Of a stretch of DNA of 47,466 nt, positions 17,597 through 26,702 are shown piece after piece. Made by a program: the position numbers and the translations under genes. This DNA is from Actinomycetes bacterium (GTDB lineage: Bacteria; Actinomycetota; Humimicrobiia; JAHJRV01). The notes beneath the pieces were generated by a model that made no database searches, was not told where the DNA came from, and saw only the letters and a list, made by a program, of their open reading frames with translations. Each line of letters starts with the position of its first letter. The stretch's first letter is position 1. The DNA is taken from NCBI GenBank assembly GCA_030612085.1, contig JAUWOM010000001.1:1-47466 (forward strand). The letters run 5' to 3'.

Positions 17597-17732
17597 TTCT
17601 TTTACAAATTTCCATTTACTTTCGAAAAAATATATATCAAATATATAACTCTTACTAAACTGAGAGCCATATTGTTAAATAGCCAGGAGTAAAGAAAGCT
17701 AAAGTTGTAATTGTTCCAACAGGGAAATTTAT

Positions 17733-18629
17733 ATGAAAATTGAAAAAGCATATAAGACCTACATAGCTGATATAGGATTGTTTTATGCTGCTGCAATTTG
17801 GGGTTCAACATTTTTTATTGTTAGAAATAGTCTGCAATACATTAACCCAGTAATATTGGTGGGTTATCGTTTCTTTCTTGCAGCCTTAATTCTTGCAGGT
17901 ATCTTAATTTATCAGCGCAAACCTTTGTTTTCAAACTTAAAAGCAGGTTTTATCCTGAGTCTATTTCTTTGCTTTCTTTATATACCACAAACTATTGGTC
18001 TTGGGATTACTACAGCATCAAATTCTGGTTTTATAACTGGACTTTTTGTTGCTTTTGTACCATTTTTTCATCTTATTATTTTTCGAAAACCACCTTCATT
18101 TCCAAGACTGGTTGCGGTGTTCATCTCTCTAACTGGATTATGGTTCTTGACTGGAGGGTTAAAAGATATTAATAAAGGAGATCTACTTACTGTTATAACA
18201 GCAATGGCTTATGCAATCCATCTTTTATTTACAGATAAGTATGTTAAAAATAATATTGATCCTTATATACTCAGTTTCCAACAATTTCTATTTGTTGGTA
18301 TTATAAGTTTTATCTTTGGAGAAATTTTTAAAATTCCATTTTCTATCTCATCAAAAAAAGTTATCTGGGTAATTTTATTTTTGACCCTTTTTCCAACAAT
18401 ATCAGCTTTTATTATTCAATTAGTTGCTCAAAAATTTACATCACCAATAAAAGTTTCTCTTATATTTGCACTGGAACCTGTTTTTGCTGCATTGTTTGCA
18501 TGGACTTTGGGTGGTGAAACTTTTATTCTGCATAGGGCATTTGGAGGTTTGTTAATATTTTTAGCTATATTAATTTCTGAAATACCTATAAAAAAAATAG
18601 ACTTTTTTAAAATTCTTAAAAGAGAATAA
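17733..18629 (+). CDS. EamA (DMT superfamily) transporter
   Basis: 298 residues with ten hydrophobic segments in two EamA halves. It starts FYAAAIWGSTFFIVRN with Pro and YRF after the second helix, the usual DMT entry motif (W-G-S-x-F ... R-F). The second half carries the equivalent ALEPVFAALFAW segment. Members export amino acids, metabolites or unknown solutes, and the substrate here cannot be told. The ATG has AGGGA 6 nt upstream. Confidence 0.88.
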   Translation: MKIEKAYKTYIADIGLFYAAAIWGSTFFIVRNSLQYINPVILVGYRFFLAALILAGILIYQRKPLFSNLKAGFILSLFLCFLYIPQTIGLGITTASNSGFITGLFVAFVPFFHLIIFRKPPSFPRLVAVFISLTGLWFLTGGLKDINKGDLLTVITAMAYAIHLLFTDKYVKNNIDPYILSFQQFLFVGIISFIFGEIFKIPFSISSKKVIWVILFLTLFPTISAFIIQLVAQKFTSPIKVSLIFALEPVFAALFAWTLGGETFILHRAFGGLLIFLAILISEIPIKKIDFFKILKRE

Positions 18630-18781
18630 AAGAATTTATCACAAAAATTAAGTAAGGATTCATTTAAAAAAAATAATCATTGTTATAAAATTTGAAAAGA
18701 TACAGATATTTATTAATATATAAATTTAATATTACTTTTTATTAGTATGTTAATTAAGATTAGAAACTTAACTTTAATGAT

Positions 18782-19942
18782 ATGAAATTAGCTTTAAGTG
18801 GTGGAAAGATAATAACACCTTTTGAAATTATTCAAGAAGGAGTTATTTTAATTGAAAAATCAATTATTAAAAGTGTTGGAAGATTAGATGAAATTTCTAT
18901 TCCTAAAGATTTTGAAATAATTGATGTTAAGAGTAAGATAGTTTGTCCTGGATTTATTGACATTCATTGTCATGGAGGAAATGGTGTATCTTTTAATAAG
19001 GATTTACCTGAAAAATTTTTAAATTACTCTCAATGGGTAACATCAACAGGAGTTACATCATTTCTTATAACTATTGTTCCTACAATATTTGAAGAAACAA
19101 TTAAGAAATTAAAAAATATTATTAAAATATTTGAATTTTCAAATTATATAGCAGAACCTCTGGGTATTCACTTAGAAGGTCCATTTTTAAATCCTAAAAA
19201 ACATGGCGCAATTGATTCTGAATGGATAAGAAATCCAGATTTAAATGAAATGTCATCTTATATATCTGCTTCAAATAATAAAATTAAAATGGTAACTATG
19301 GCATCTGAACTTGAAGGATCTAAAGAAATTGTAAATTTACTTAAGCAAAATGACATAATTATAAGCTTAGGTCATACAGATGCTACATATAAACAAACTG
19401 TAAAGGCTTTTAAAAATGGATACAATCATGTAAATCATTGTTTTAATGCTATGAGAGGTTTTGATCATAATGAATCTGGAGTTGTTGGAGCTATTTTTCA
19501 ATCAAAAGGAATATATACTGAGATAATTTGTGATGGTATTCATGTTTGTCCCTCAAGAATAAAAATGCTTATAGATAATATAGGAGTAGAAAATGTAGTT
19601 TTAATCACAGATGCTAATAAAGCAGCAGGTTTAGGTGATGGTAAATATAATTTCCTTAATAAAGAAATATTAGTTGAAAATAGAAAAGCAACACTTAAAG
19701 ATGGTACAATAGCTGGAAGTGTTATAAATATGAATGAAGCTTTTAAAAATATGGTAAAAATGGTCGGTACTTCAATTCAGGATGCAATAAAAATGGCAAC
19801 TATAAATCCAGCAAAATCAATTAAATTTGATAAAATTTTAGGAAGTTTAGAAGAAGGAAAGAAGGCTGACATAGTTGTAATGGATGAAGATTTAAATTTG
19901 TTATTTACTATTAAGAATGGAAAGACTATTAAACATGAGTAA
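18782..19942 (+). CDS. nagA: N-acetylglucosamine-6-phosphate deacetylase
   Basis: 386 residues of the amidohydrolase superfamily. IDIHCHGGNGVSF (His62, His64) starts the barrel. HLEGPFLNPKKHGA, SLGHTDAT, NHCFNAM, CDGIHVCP and the catalytic Asp in LITDANKAAG follow. The enzyme removes acetate from GlcNAc-6-P during amino-sugar use or peptidoglycan recycling. Its last 8 nt overlap the next gene, suggesting one transcript with the zinc-ribbon and rnhA genes. nagB is not nearby. Confidence 0.95.
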   Translation: MKLALSGGKIITPFEIIQEGVILIEKSIIKSVGRLDEISIPKDFEIIDVKSKIVCPGFIDIHCHGGNGVSFNKDLPEKFLNYSQWVTSTGVTSFLITIVPTIFEETIKKLKNIIKIFEFSNYIAEPLGIHLEGPFLNPKKHGAIDSEWIRNPDLNEMSSYISASNNKIKMVTMASELEGSKEIVNLLKQNDIIISLGHTDATYKQTVKAFKNGYNHVNHCFNAMRGFDHNESGVVGAIFQSKGIYTEIICDGIHVCPSRIKMLIDNIGVENVVLITDANKAAGLGDGKYNFLNKEILVENRKATLKDGTIAGSVINMNEAFKNMVKMVGTSIQDAIKMATINPAKSIKFDKILGSLEEGKKADIVVMDEDLNLLFTIKNGKTIKHE

Positions 19943-20654
19943 TAGATCTGGCCCCACAATTTTACTTGATTTGCAAAAGGCAGATTTAAGGGTTGATGAA
20001 CTTACTTCAATTAGAGAGAATCTAATTGAAAGAGAGGAAATAAAAAAGTTAAACAAAAGAATTAAAGAATTAAGAAAGGAAATTGAAAATCTTTACCAAG
20101 AAAAACACTCCACAGAATTAGATCAGAAAAGGATAAATGATGAGGTATCCATTCTAACAGGGAAAATTAAAAGGGAGGAAGAAAAACTCTATAGTGGTAG
20201 AATTACAATTCCTAAAGAGCTTGAGGGTATTAATAAGGAAGTAATTTTTCTAAAATCAAAAATGGATAAAAAAGAAACAAAAATATTAGAACTGATGGAA
20301 GAAATAGATGAAAATCTTAAAGTAATACAGTTAAAAGAAAAAGAGTTGGACAGTGATTTATCTGAAATTAAAACTAAAGAATTAAATCTAACTCAGAGGG
20401 AAAAAGAAATTGATGAAGAGATGTCTGAATTAACTGATAGAAGGAATAATTTAATAAGCCATTTAGATCCAGAGATTTTAAAAGAGTATGAATCTTTAAG
20501 GGAGGAAAAAGGGGGAAGAGTGGTAGCTGTTTTAGAAGATGGTATATGTAGTTGCTGTAATATGCAACTACCATCAATAAAAGTTGATTCTATGAGAGAT
20601 CCTAATATTTTTTATCATTGCAATTTTTGTGAGAGAATATTAATATTAACATAA
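19935..20654 (+). CDS. Coiled-coil C4 zinc-ribbon protein (DUF164/COG1579)
   Basis: 239 residues. LLDLQKADLRVDEL leads into a long charged coiled coil (about 15-185). A C-terminal zinc ribbon follows, with CSCC and, about 25 residues on, CNFC. The family is conserved, with a proposed nucleic-acid or regulatory role that is not settled. It commonly sits beside RNase H genes, as here. I choose ATG 19935, since homologs start close to this point, over an in-frame ATG at 19917 inside nagA. Confidence 0.85.
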   Translation: MSNRSGPTILLDLQKADLRVDELTSIRENLIEREEIKKLNKRIKELRKEIENLYQEKHSTELDQKRINDEVSILTGKIKREEEKLYSGRITIPKELEGINKEVIFLKSKMDKKETKILELMEEIDENLKVIQLKEKELDSDLSEIKTKELNLTQREKEIDEEMSELTDRRNNLISHLDPEILKEYESLREEKGGRVVAVLEDGICSCCNMQLPSIKVDSMRDPNIFYHCNFCERILILT

Positions 20655-20662
20655 GGTGAAAT

Positions 20663-21145
20663 ATGAATGAAAAGAAGACTAAAGAATATAAGAAGCTAAT
20701 TTTATTTACTGATGGAGGGTCAAAAGGAAATCCAGGACCAGCTGGAATCGGAATTCTAATTTTTAATAAAGAAGGAAAACTAATAAAGGAAGTTAGTGAA
20801 TTTATTGGAAAAACTACTAATAATGTAGCAGAGTATATTGCTTTACTAAGAGCATTAGAAATATCGAAGGAATTTGGTGCAGATGAAATAGAGATAAAAT
20901 GTGATAGCAAACTAATGGTAAATCAATTAAAGAAGAGATGGAAAGTTAAGAGTCCAAATCTAAAAATTCTTCATCAAAAAGTGAGATTATTACTTAGTGC
21001 TTATAGAAAAGTTAGTCTTTTAAATGTCCCAAGAAGTGTAATTAAAGCTGCTGATAAACTTGTAAATAAAGCAATTAATTCATCTCTTGATAAAGATGTT
21101 GAAGTTCGTTTTGTAGAAAATGAAACTGAATCCACCCTTTTTTAA
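20663..21145 (+). CDS. rnhA: Ribonuclease HI-family protein
   Basis: 160 residues. The RNase H fold motifs are FTDGGSKGNPGPAGIG (Asp17), NNVAEYIALLRAL (Glu57), KCDSKLMVNQL (Asp81) and a C-terminal Asp in IKAADKLVNKAI, so the catalytic carboxylates are present. It degrades RNA in RNA-DNA hybrids. AAGGTGA precedes the ATG, and the gene begins 8 nt after the zinc-ribbon gene. The usual basic protrusion is replaced by a short Lys/Arg segment, as in type 1 forms without that domain. Confidence 0.93.
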   Translation: MNEKKTKEYKKLILFTDGGSKGNPGPAGIGILIFNKEGKLIKEVSEFIGKTTNNVAEYIALLRALEISKEFGADEIEIKCDSKLMVNQLKKRWKVKSPNLKILHQKVRLLLSAYRKVSLLNVPRSVIKAADKLVNKAINSSLDKDVEVRFVENETESTLF

Positions 21146-21483
21146 TAAGAATTTTAAAATTTATATTTAATATTCTTACTTCTTTTATACTATAATCCGC
21201 ATTTATAATCAGTTTAACAACATTTCTTAGATTAGTTTTGTATGTAATTTTAAACATAATTTTATAGAAGCATGCCATTAGAAATATTAGAAGAAGTAGT
21301 AGATAATTACATCGCAACTAAATTAAATCAATAAAATTATGTAATGAAAGTATATAAACTAAAAACATTATATTGCAAAACCTAATCCCTTTTCTTTGTC
21401 TTCATCCTTAGATATTTTATAAATTATTCCATATTTTTTTATTTTATAGTTTATTAGATTTTCTAAAAATGGTATAATCTTAT
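21146..21483. other. 338-nt AT-rich spacer between rnhA and rnpB
   Basis: No convincing gene. It holds a 20-codon ATG frame at 21272-21334 (discussed among rejected items) and the rnpB promoter at its right end. Confidence 0.5.
21450..21478 (+). promoter_or_regulatory. Promoter of RNase P RNA
   Basis: A consensus TATAAT (21473-21478) ends 6 nt before the predicted RNA 5' end. The -35 region TTTATT at 17 nt spacing is weak. The position relative to the RNA makes this credible. Confidence 0.6.
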
Positions 21484-21998
21484 ATGAGTCAATTGGGTGA
21501 TCGCAGAAGTTTTACTTCTGAGGAAAGTCCGGGCTCCATAGGGCAAGATGCTGGGTAACACCCAGTGGAGGTGACTTCAAGGATAGTGCCACAGAAAATA
21601 TACCGCCCTATTAGATCTTTAAAATTAAATATAGATTCTAACAATTGGATAAGATAGTAATTTTAGAATTATTTTAAAAAATTACTATCACTATTTATTG
21701 TCAATATTGCTATTTGTTAATTTTTAGGCTTGAGAAGTTTCTTTTATAAATTGATCTAATAGGGTAAGGGTGAAAAGGTGAGGTAAGAGCTTCACCAGCA
21801 ATCAGGTGACTGATTGGCTTGGAAAACCCCGTCTGGAGCAAGGCCAAATAGGAGAGTATTAGGGGTTGCTCGCTCTACTCTCGGGTAGGCTGCTTGAGGT
21901 GATAGGTAACTGTCATCCTAGATAGATGATCACTACTTATTTAATTTTTATGTTTTTAAAAGTTAGATAGGAACAGAACTCGGCTTATAGATTGACTC
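21484..21998 (+). ncRNA. rnpB: RNase P RNA (type A) with an expanded P12 arm
   Basis: The catalytic RNA that matures tRNA 5' ends. P1 is GAGTCAAT (21484-21491) with ATTGACTC (21991-21998). The conserved core includes GAGGAAAGTCCGGGCTCC, GCTGGGTAACACCCAGTGG, GTGCCACAGAAAATATACCG, AGATAGATGATCACTAC and ACAGAACTCGGCTTA. The length of about 515 nt is far above the usual 350-400 nt. Most of the excess is in P12: a perfect 12-bp stem (21606-21617 with 21753-21764) encloses 135 nt. That insert contains another perfect 12-bp hairpin (21653-21664 with 21678-21689). Confidence 0.97.
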
Positions 21999-22001
21999 TT
22001 T

Positions 22002-22037
22002 AAATACCCGTCTGTTTATGATAGATGGGTATTTTTA
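22002..22037 (+). terminator. Rho-independent terminator of rnpB
   Basis: A 12-bp stem AAATACCCGTCT / AGATGGGTATTT (one G-T wobble) with a 9-nt loop, followed by a short T-run, 4 nt after the RNA 3' end. Confidence 0.85.
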
Positions 22038-22240
22038 TATAAATAAAATTAATAGAATTTTGTAAATCAACCTTTCTTTAATATCATTAGGAGTTTAAGG
22101 TATAAATTTTATTTTGAAAAATTTTAATGAATTACCTATATTTGTTAGAATATAATAAGTTTAAATTAGAATATAATTATTAAACAAGTTTATATTTCAA
22201 ATAGATTTTTAAAAAAATACAAAAGGTAGATATTTTAAAG

Positions 22241-23302
22241 ATGAAGATACTTCATACTGCAGATATACATTTAAGAGAATATGACGATGAAAGATGGGTG
22301 ACTCTTAAGGAGCTCATTGAAATTGGAAAGAAGGAAAAAATTGAACTCTTTATAATAAGTGGTGATCTCTTCGATAAAGGCATTAATGCTGAAAACCTCA
22401 AACCTAAAATACGAGATATTTTCTCCAATTCTGGTTTTAAAATTATCCTTATTCCTGGAAATCATGACAAAGATTCATATAAAAGTGGTATGTATTTTGG
22501 AGAAGTAAAAATTTTAAGTGACTTAAACAGCCCTTTTGATGAATTTAAAGACGTAAGAATATGGGGATTACCCTTTGAACCTATAAAGGGAGAAGACATT
22601 TTTAATAAACTACAACTATTAAAGGACAACATAAGTCCTGATAAGAAAAATATCTTACTTTATCACGGTGAACTGCTTGATGCCTTCTTTTCTAGAAAAG
22701 ATTTTGGAGATGAGGGTGAGGAAAGATATATGCCTGTTAAACTTTCTTATTTTAAGGATTTGAATATTGATTATATACTTGCAGGACATTTTCATAAGAA
22801 TTTTAATGTGTGGGTATTAAAAAATGGAGGATTCTTTGTTTATCCTGGGTCTCCTGTATCAATAACTAAAAGAGAAGTAGGGCAGAGGAAAATAAATATC
22901 TTTGAACTTGGGAAGTCGCCTAAGGAATATGTTCTTGATACCCCTCATTATGAAGGAGTTGATATAAAATTTGATCCATTTACAGATAAAGAGCCTTTAG
23001 AGATTGTGAAAGAATGTTTTATTAATCTTCAAAAAAATGCTAAGGCTATTCTAACAGTTAGAGGTTTTGTAAATAGTGAAGATATTGGAATAAGTGAGGA
23101 AGAACTTGTAAAACAAATAAAAAAGATTTCTTCAGGGAAAAGCGATGAGGAACACTACGAATTTAGAGATATACGAATAATACTTAAGGATGATTTATTT
23201 AAAAACTTCATAGAGAAACTTAAGTATACCGATTATGAAGAAGAAAAGAAAAAGCAAATGCGTGAAATAGCAATTAAAGCAATGATGGAGACTAAGTTAT
23301 GA
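22241..23302 (+). CDS. Metallophosphoesterase DNA exonuclease, YhaO/SbcD-like
   Basis: 353 residues. Calcineurin-type motifs are all present: TADIH (Asp8, His10), SGDLFD (Asp42), PGNHD (Asn74, His75), LYHGE and AGHFHKNF. It resembles Mre11/SbcD nucleases and YhaO. The downstream gene overlaps by 4 nt (ATGA) and encodes the partner ATPase, so the two should form a nuclease-ATPase complex acting on DNA ends. The C-terminal cap is about 90 residues. Confidence 0.88.
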   Translation: MKILHTADIHLREYDDERWVTLKELIEIGKKEKIELFIISGDLFDKGINAENLKPKIRDIFSNSGFKIILIPGNHDKDSYKSGMYFGEVKILSDLNSPFDEFKDVRIWGLPFEPIKGEDIFNKLQLLKDNISPDKKNILLYHGELLDAFFSRKDFGDEGEERYMPVKLSYFKDLNIDYILAGHFHKNFNVWVLKNGGFFVYPGSPVSITKREVGQRKINIFELGKSPKEYVLDTPHYEGVDIKFDPFTDKEPLEIVKECFINLQKNAKAILTVRGFVNSEDIGISEEELVKQIKKISSGKSDEEHYEFRDIRIILKDDLFKNFIEKLKYTDYEEEKKKQMREIAIKAMMETKL

Positions 23303-25374
23303 AAATAAATGAGTTTCTAATAACAAGGTATGGTCCTTTAAAGAATAAAAATCCTTTTCAACTGGCTGATTTCAATTTATTTTGGGGTAATAATGAGGAT
23401 GGAAAAACTCTAACAATAGACGCTCTTATAAAACTATTATTAGGGGGAAATATCAGAGATTTTAAACGTAGTATAGATCGAGTAGATGAATATCCAGAGG
23501 GCTATGTAATTATAGAAGATTATAAGTATAAAGAAATTAAACTACCAGAAAAGGGGGATTTAACAGAAGTAGCAGATTTAACTCCATCTGAATGTCGCAA
23601 TATTTTTATAATAAGAAATAGTGATCTCTCTATTACTCGGGAAAGTGAATTTTATACTAATGTAACAGATCAACTTACAGGCTTAAGGACTGAAGATATT
23701 TCCCAAATAAAACAAACTCTTGAAGAAATAGGTAAAATAACACCAAGTGGCAAATTCCGTGACATTGGAGATGAAAAATTGAAGTCAAGAATAGAAAATG
23801 TAGGAACACTAGTTGGAGAAATTGCGAGTTTAATCGAAGAAATTAAGGAAGAAGAATTTGATAAAGTAGAGAAAGAATTGGTAGAAAACAGAATAAAAAA
23901 AGAACAAATAATAGAAGAGATTAAAAAATTCGAACATGCTCAAAAAAGAGAGAAATACGAAAAAGGGAGGGAAGCTCTTAAAAAACTTAAGAAAAAAGAT
24001 TTTCCAGAAGTTAAAGAATTGGAAAAAAAAGAACGATATCTTGAAGTTTTTAGAGACAAACTGAGAAAGATAAATGAAGAAATTAGACCAAAGATAACTA
24101 ATTATCAATCAAATAAAGAAAAAATAGCAGGGGAAAAAACTAAAAATAATTTTTTCGCTTCTTTAGCAAAAATTTCTCAAATAATACTCACTATATCTTT
24201 GCTTGGAAGTATTATTACACTCCTATTATCATCATCTTCATCATTGTCATCATTATTCTCATCACCATTATTATTATTTATTTTAATAATAGGAGTATTA
24301 TCTTTAATTTCTACCATAATCTCATATATGTTTAAGTGGAAATTTGCAAGAAATAAGTCTCAGCTTGCAAAGGAATTTGAAATGATTAAGTTTGATATTT
24401 CGAAGTTCAATTTAAGTGGAGGAACTATTGGAAACATTAGTTCAAATATCCAAAAGTTTGAAGATGAATGTTTAAATGAAGATAAAAAAGAAAAAAAGAT
24501 GAGGGAAGAATTAAGTGGATTAATTGGAACACAACAGGGTATTTTAATAAACCTTTTTGGAGAGAAGGGTAAAATACTAAAAGAAAATATTCCCTATTGG
24601 GATGAAGAAATCAAAGAGCTTGAAGTGTATAAAGACAGAGCTAAGAATATAAAATACGATGAAAAAATTGTTCTAAAATTAAAAGAAGAAAAAGAGTCAT
24701 ATAAGGGTAGATTAGACTATTTAGAAGGAATGATGACTAATTTTCAAGAGGATTTAGGAAAGATAGAAAGAAAGTCAAATGATATTCTGCAATCAGAAGA
24801 AGATTATTTATATTGTAAAACATCAGTAGATTTAAAGGCAGTTAGCGAGAAGTTGCAGAAGTTTATAAACGAAAATGAAAGTAATAGAGATTCAGTCTTG
24901 AAAGTTATGGGAATTTTTAAAGAAATAGAAATAGAAGAAAAAGAAAAAATTTCTAAACTTTTTGGTAAAGAAAGTCCTATTTCTAAGTATTTTAATGAGA
25001 TAACAAATGGTCTTTATGAGGAAGTACTCTTCAACCAAGAGATTGGACAAATTGAGGTTAAGCGTAAGGATGGAGCTATATTAGAAGCTGAGAAATTATC
25101 AGGAGGTACTTACGACCAATTATACCTTTCTATTCGACTTTCGCTTGGCGAAAAGCTCTTAAAAGGTAAAAAAGGATTTTTTATCATGGATGACCCATTT
25201 ATAAAAGCTGACCCTGATAGATTGCAAAGACAGATTCAAACACTAAAGAAAATTTCTGAATCAGGGTGGCAGATTCTATACTTCTCCGCAAAGGGAGAAG
25301 TTAAGAATGCTTTAAAAAAAGAAATTGAAGATGGATCTATTAATTATATTGAAATTAAAAGTATATTTATCTAA
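23299..25374 (+). CDS. Rad50/SbcC-type ATPase with membrane segments, YhaN-like
   Basis: 691 residues. Walker A GNNEDGKT at 30-37 departs from the classical GxxGxGK form but keeps the Lys-Thr. A coiled coil runs to about 285. Two membrane-spanning stretches lie at about 291-312 and 322-346, separated by a Ser-rich linker. A second coiled coil follows, then the ABC signature LSGGTYDQLYLSIRL and Walker B GFFIMDDPF. The layout matches YhaN-type ATPases that carry a hydrophobic hairpin in place of a zinc hook. It pairs with the YhaO-like nuclease and is probably membrane-tethered. Confidence 0.85.
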   Translation: MKINEFLITRYGPLKNKNPFQLADFNLFWGNNEDGKTLTIDALIKLLLGGNIRDFKRSIDRVDEYPEGYVIIEDYKYKEIKLPEKGDLTEVADLTPSECRNIFIIRNSDLSITRESEFYTNVTDQLTGLRTEDISQIKQTLEEIGKITPSGKFRDIGDEKLKSRIENVGTLVGEIASLIEEIKEEEFDKVEKELVENRIKKEQIIEEIKKFEHAQKREKYEKGREALKKLKKKDFPEVKELEKKERYLEVFRDKLRKINEEIRPKITNYQSNKEKIAGEKTKNNFFASLAKISQIILTISLLGSIITLLLSSSSSLSSLFSSPLLLFILIIGVLSLISTIISYMFKWKFARNKSQLAKEFEMIKFDISKFNLSGGTIGNISSNIQKFEDECLNEDKKEKKMREELSGLIGTQQGILINLFGEKGKILKENIPYWDEEIKELEVYKDRAKNIKYDEKIVLKLKEEKESYKGRLDYLEGMMTNFQEDLGKIERKSNDILQSEEDYLYCKTSVDLKAVSEKLQKFINENESNRDSVLKVMGIFKEIEIEEKEKISKLFGKESPISKYFNEITNGLYEEVLFNQEIGQIEVKRKDGAILEAEKLSGGTYDQLYLSIRLSLGEKLLKGKKGFFIMDDPFIKADPDRLQRQIQTLKKISESGWQILYFSAKGEVKNALKKEIEDGSINYIEIKSIFI

Positions 25375-25386
25375 AAATATTTGGAT

Positions 25387-25454
25387 ATTTTGTTGCATTT
25401 AATGAGAATCTTGATTTTTTGTTGAGCTATTCTTAAAGCTTTCTCTATAAATTA
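25387..25454 (-). pseudogene. Relic or duplication of an alcohol dehydrogenase 3' end
   Basis: Directly after the stop of the next gene and in the same frame, the minus strand reads EKALRIAQQKIKILIKCN. This mirrors that gene's own C-terminus, EEALKLAQQEPKILIKCN. The DNA units are offset by exactly 66 nt (25392 and 25458). Five conservative or moderate replacements suggest a diverged paralog tail and not a fresh slip. It has no start of its own. Confidence 0.65.
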
Positions 25455-26483
25455 TTAGTTGCATTTAATGAGAATTTTGGGTTCTTGTTGAGCTAGTTTT
25501 AAAGCTTCTTCTGTTTCATCAAGGGGAAAAATTTCTGAAATTAAGGGTTTTACATCTATCTTGTTACTACTTAAAAAATAAATAGCTTTAGAGAATGGTC
25601 CACATCTTGAGCCCTGAATTTTTATCTCATCTACCACAATCTTTGTTTGGTCAACATTATTAATTAAAATCCCGTGAGTTGATTTTAAGGCTACTGTTCC
25701 TTTTGGTCTGACAAGGTTTACAGCGAGATTAAATCCATTTTCTGATCCCGTTGATTCCACCACTATATCTGCTCCAAGACCATTAGTTAAATCTTTTACT
25801 TTTGAGATTAAATTTAAGTCATTTACATCTATTACTTCTAATGCACCATAAATCTTAGCTCTTTCCAGTTTTTCCTTTGAGCGGGATATTGCAATTACAT
25901 CTGCTCCCAATGAATTTGCAACAGAGCAGATTAGAATCCCTAATCTTCCAATTCCAATTACAGCAACTTTATCTCCAATTTTGAATTTTGAGAGTTCGAA
26001 AGTTTGAATAGCAGCTGCTAATGGTTCTATGAAAACTCCCTCTTCGTCTGATATATTATCAGGTAATATATGAATATTTTTTGCTGGAACTTTTACAAAT
26101 TGTGCAAATGCTCCATCAGCATTTATTATTCCCAGAACCGTTCTTTTAAGGCAATGAGTGGATAATCCTTTTTTACATGCAGAACACTTTGTCTTTTTAG
26201 GGTAAGAAAGACAAGTATTATTTATTTCTACTGTAATTCTTTTTCCTATAAGTTTATTGCTCACATCTTCACCAACTTCAATAACCTCTCCAGTAAATTC
26301 ATGTCCCAATATCAATGGTAATGGAACTTTGTAATCACCATTATAAATTGCAATATCTGTACCACAGATTCCAGCATAATTTACTTTAATAAGCGCCTCA
26401 TCAGATTTTATTTCAGGTTTTTTTAATTCTTCAATAACAATCTTTTTAGGCTTAATTAAATTCGCTACTTTATAAAATTCCAA
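25455..26483 (-). CDS. Zinc-dependent medium-chain alcohol/polyol dehydrogenase
   Basis: 342 residues. Catalytic zinc ligands are Cys40 (GICGTD) and His61-Glu62 (LGHEFTGEV). Structural zinc cysteines are 91, 100, 103 and 111. The nucleotide-binding segment reads VAVIGIGRLGILICSVANSLGADVIAI, and the later acidic/Ser-Arg position (ISRSKEKL) leaves NAD versus NADP open. It resembles threonine/sorbitol-type dehydrogenases, but the substrate is unknown. The start is TTG, with AGGAG 6 nt upstream. It is divergent from the amidohydrolase gene. Confidence 0.88.
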   Translation of the reverse strand: MEFYKVANLIKPKKIVIEELKKPEIKSDEALIKVNYAGICGTDIAIYNGDYKVPLPLILGHEFTGEVIEVGEDVSNKLIGKRITVEINNTCLSYPKKTKCSACKKGLSTHCLKRTVLGIINADGAFAQFVKVPAKNIHILPDNISDEEGVFIEPLAAAIQTFELSKFKIGDKVAVIGIGRLGILICSVANSLGADVIAISRSKEKLERAKIYGALEVIDVNDLNLISKVKDLTNGLGADIVVESTGSENGFNLAVNLVRPKGTVALKSTHGILINNVDQTKIVVDEIKIQGSRCGPFSKAIYFLSSNKIDVKPLISEIFPLDETEEALKLAQQEPKILIKCN

Positions 26484-26537
26484 TATATTCTCCTATATTT
26501 AAATATTTTTTAAATTTTACATCAATATTTTTTAAAG

Positions 26538-26578
26538 TTGACATTTTATAATACAATTCAGACTTAGAATTGTATAAT
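26538..26578. promoter_or_regulatory. Operator-like inverted repeat between divergent genes
   Basis: ATAATACAATTC (26548-26559) and GAATTGTATAAT (26567-26578) pair at 11 of 12 positions around a 7-nt centre. A consensus TTGACA lies at 26538-26543. The site sits between the alcohol dehydrogenase and amidohydrolase promoters, as a shared regulator site would. Confidence 0.35.
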
Positions 26579-26702
26579 ATTTCAAGCTTTATATTATATA
26601 ATATTAATTATAAAGATATAAATGATTAATTTCCTCACATTTTTTGATTAAAATTATAAAAATTTATGGTAATTAATTTACTTATGTATTTTGGTGGTAT
26701 AA

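Noticed and set aside
21272..21334. A 20-codon ATG frame between rnhA and rnpB with protein-like composition (LEILEEVVDNYIATKL)
   Set aside because: It is too short, has no good Shine-Dalgarno, and I see no longer frame it could be a fragment of. It is left unannotated.
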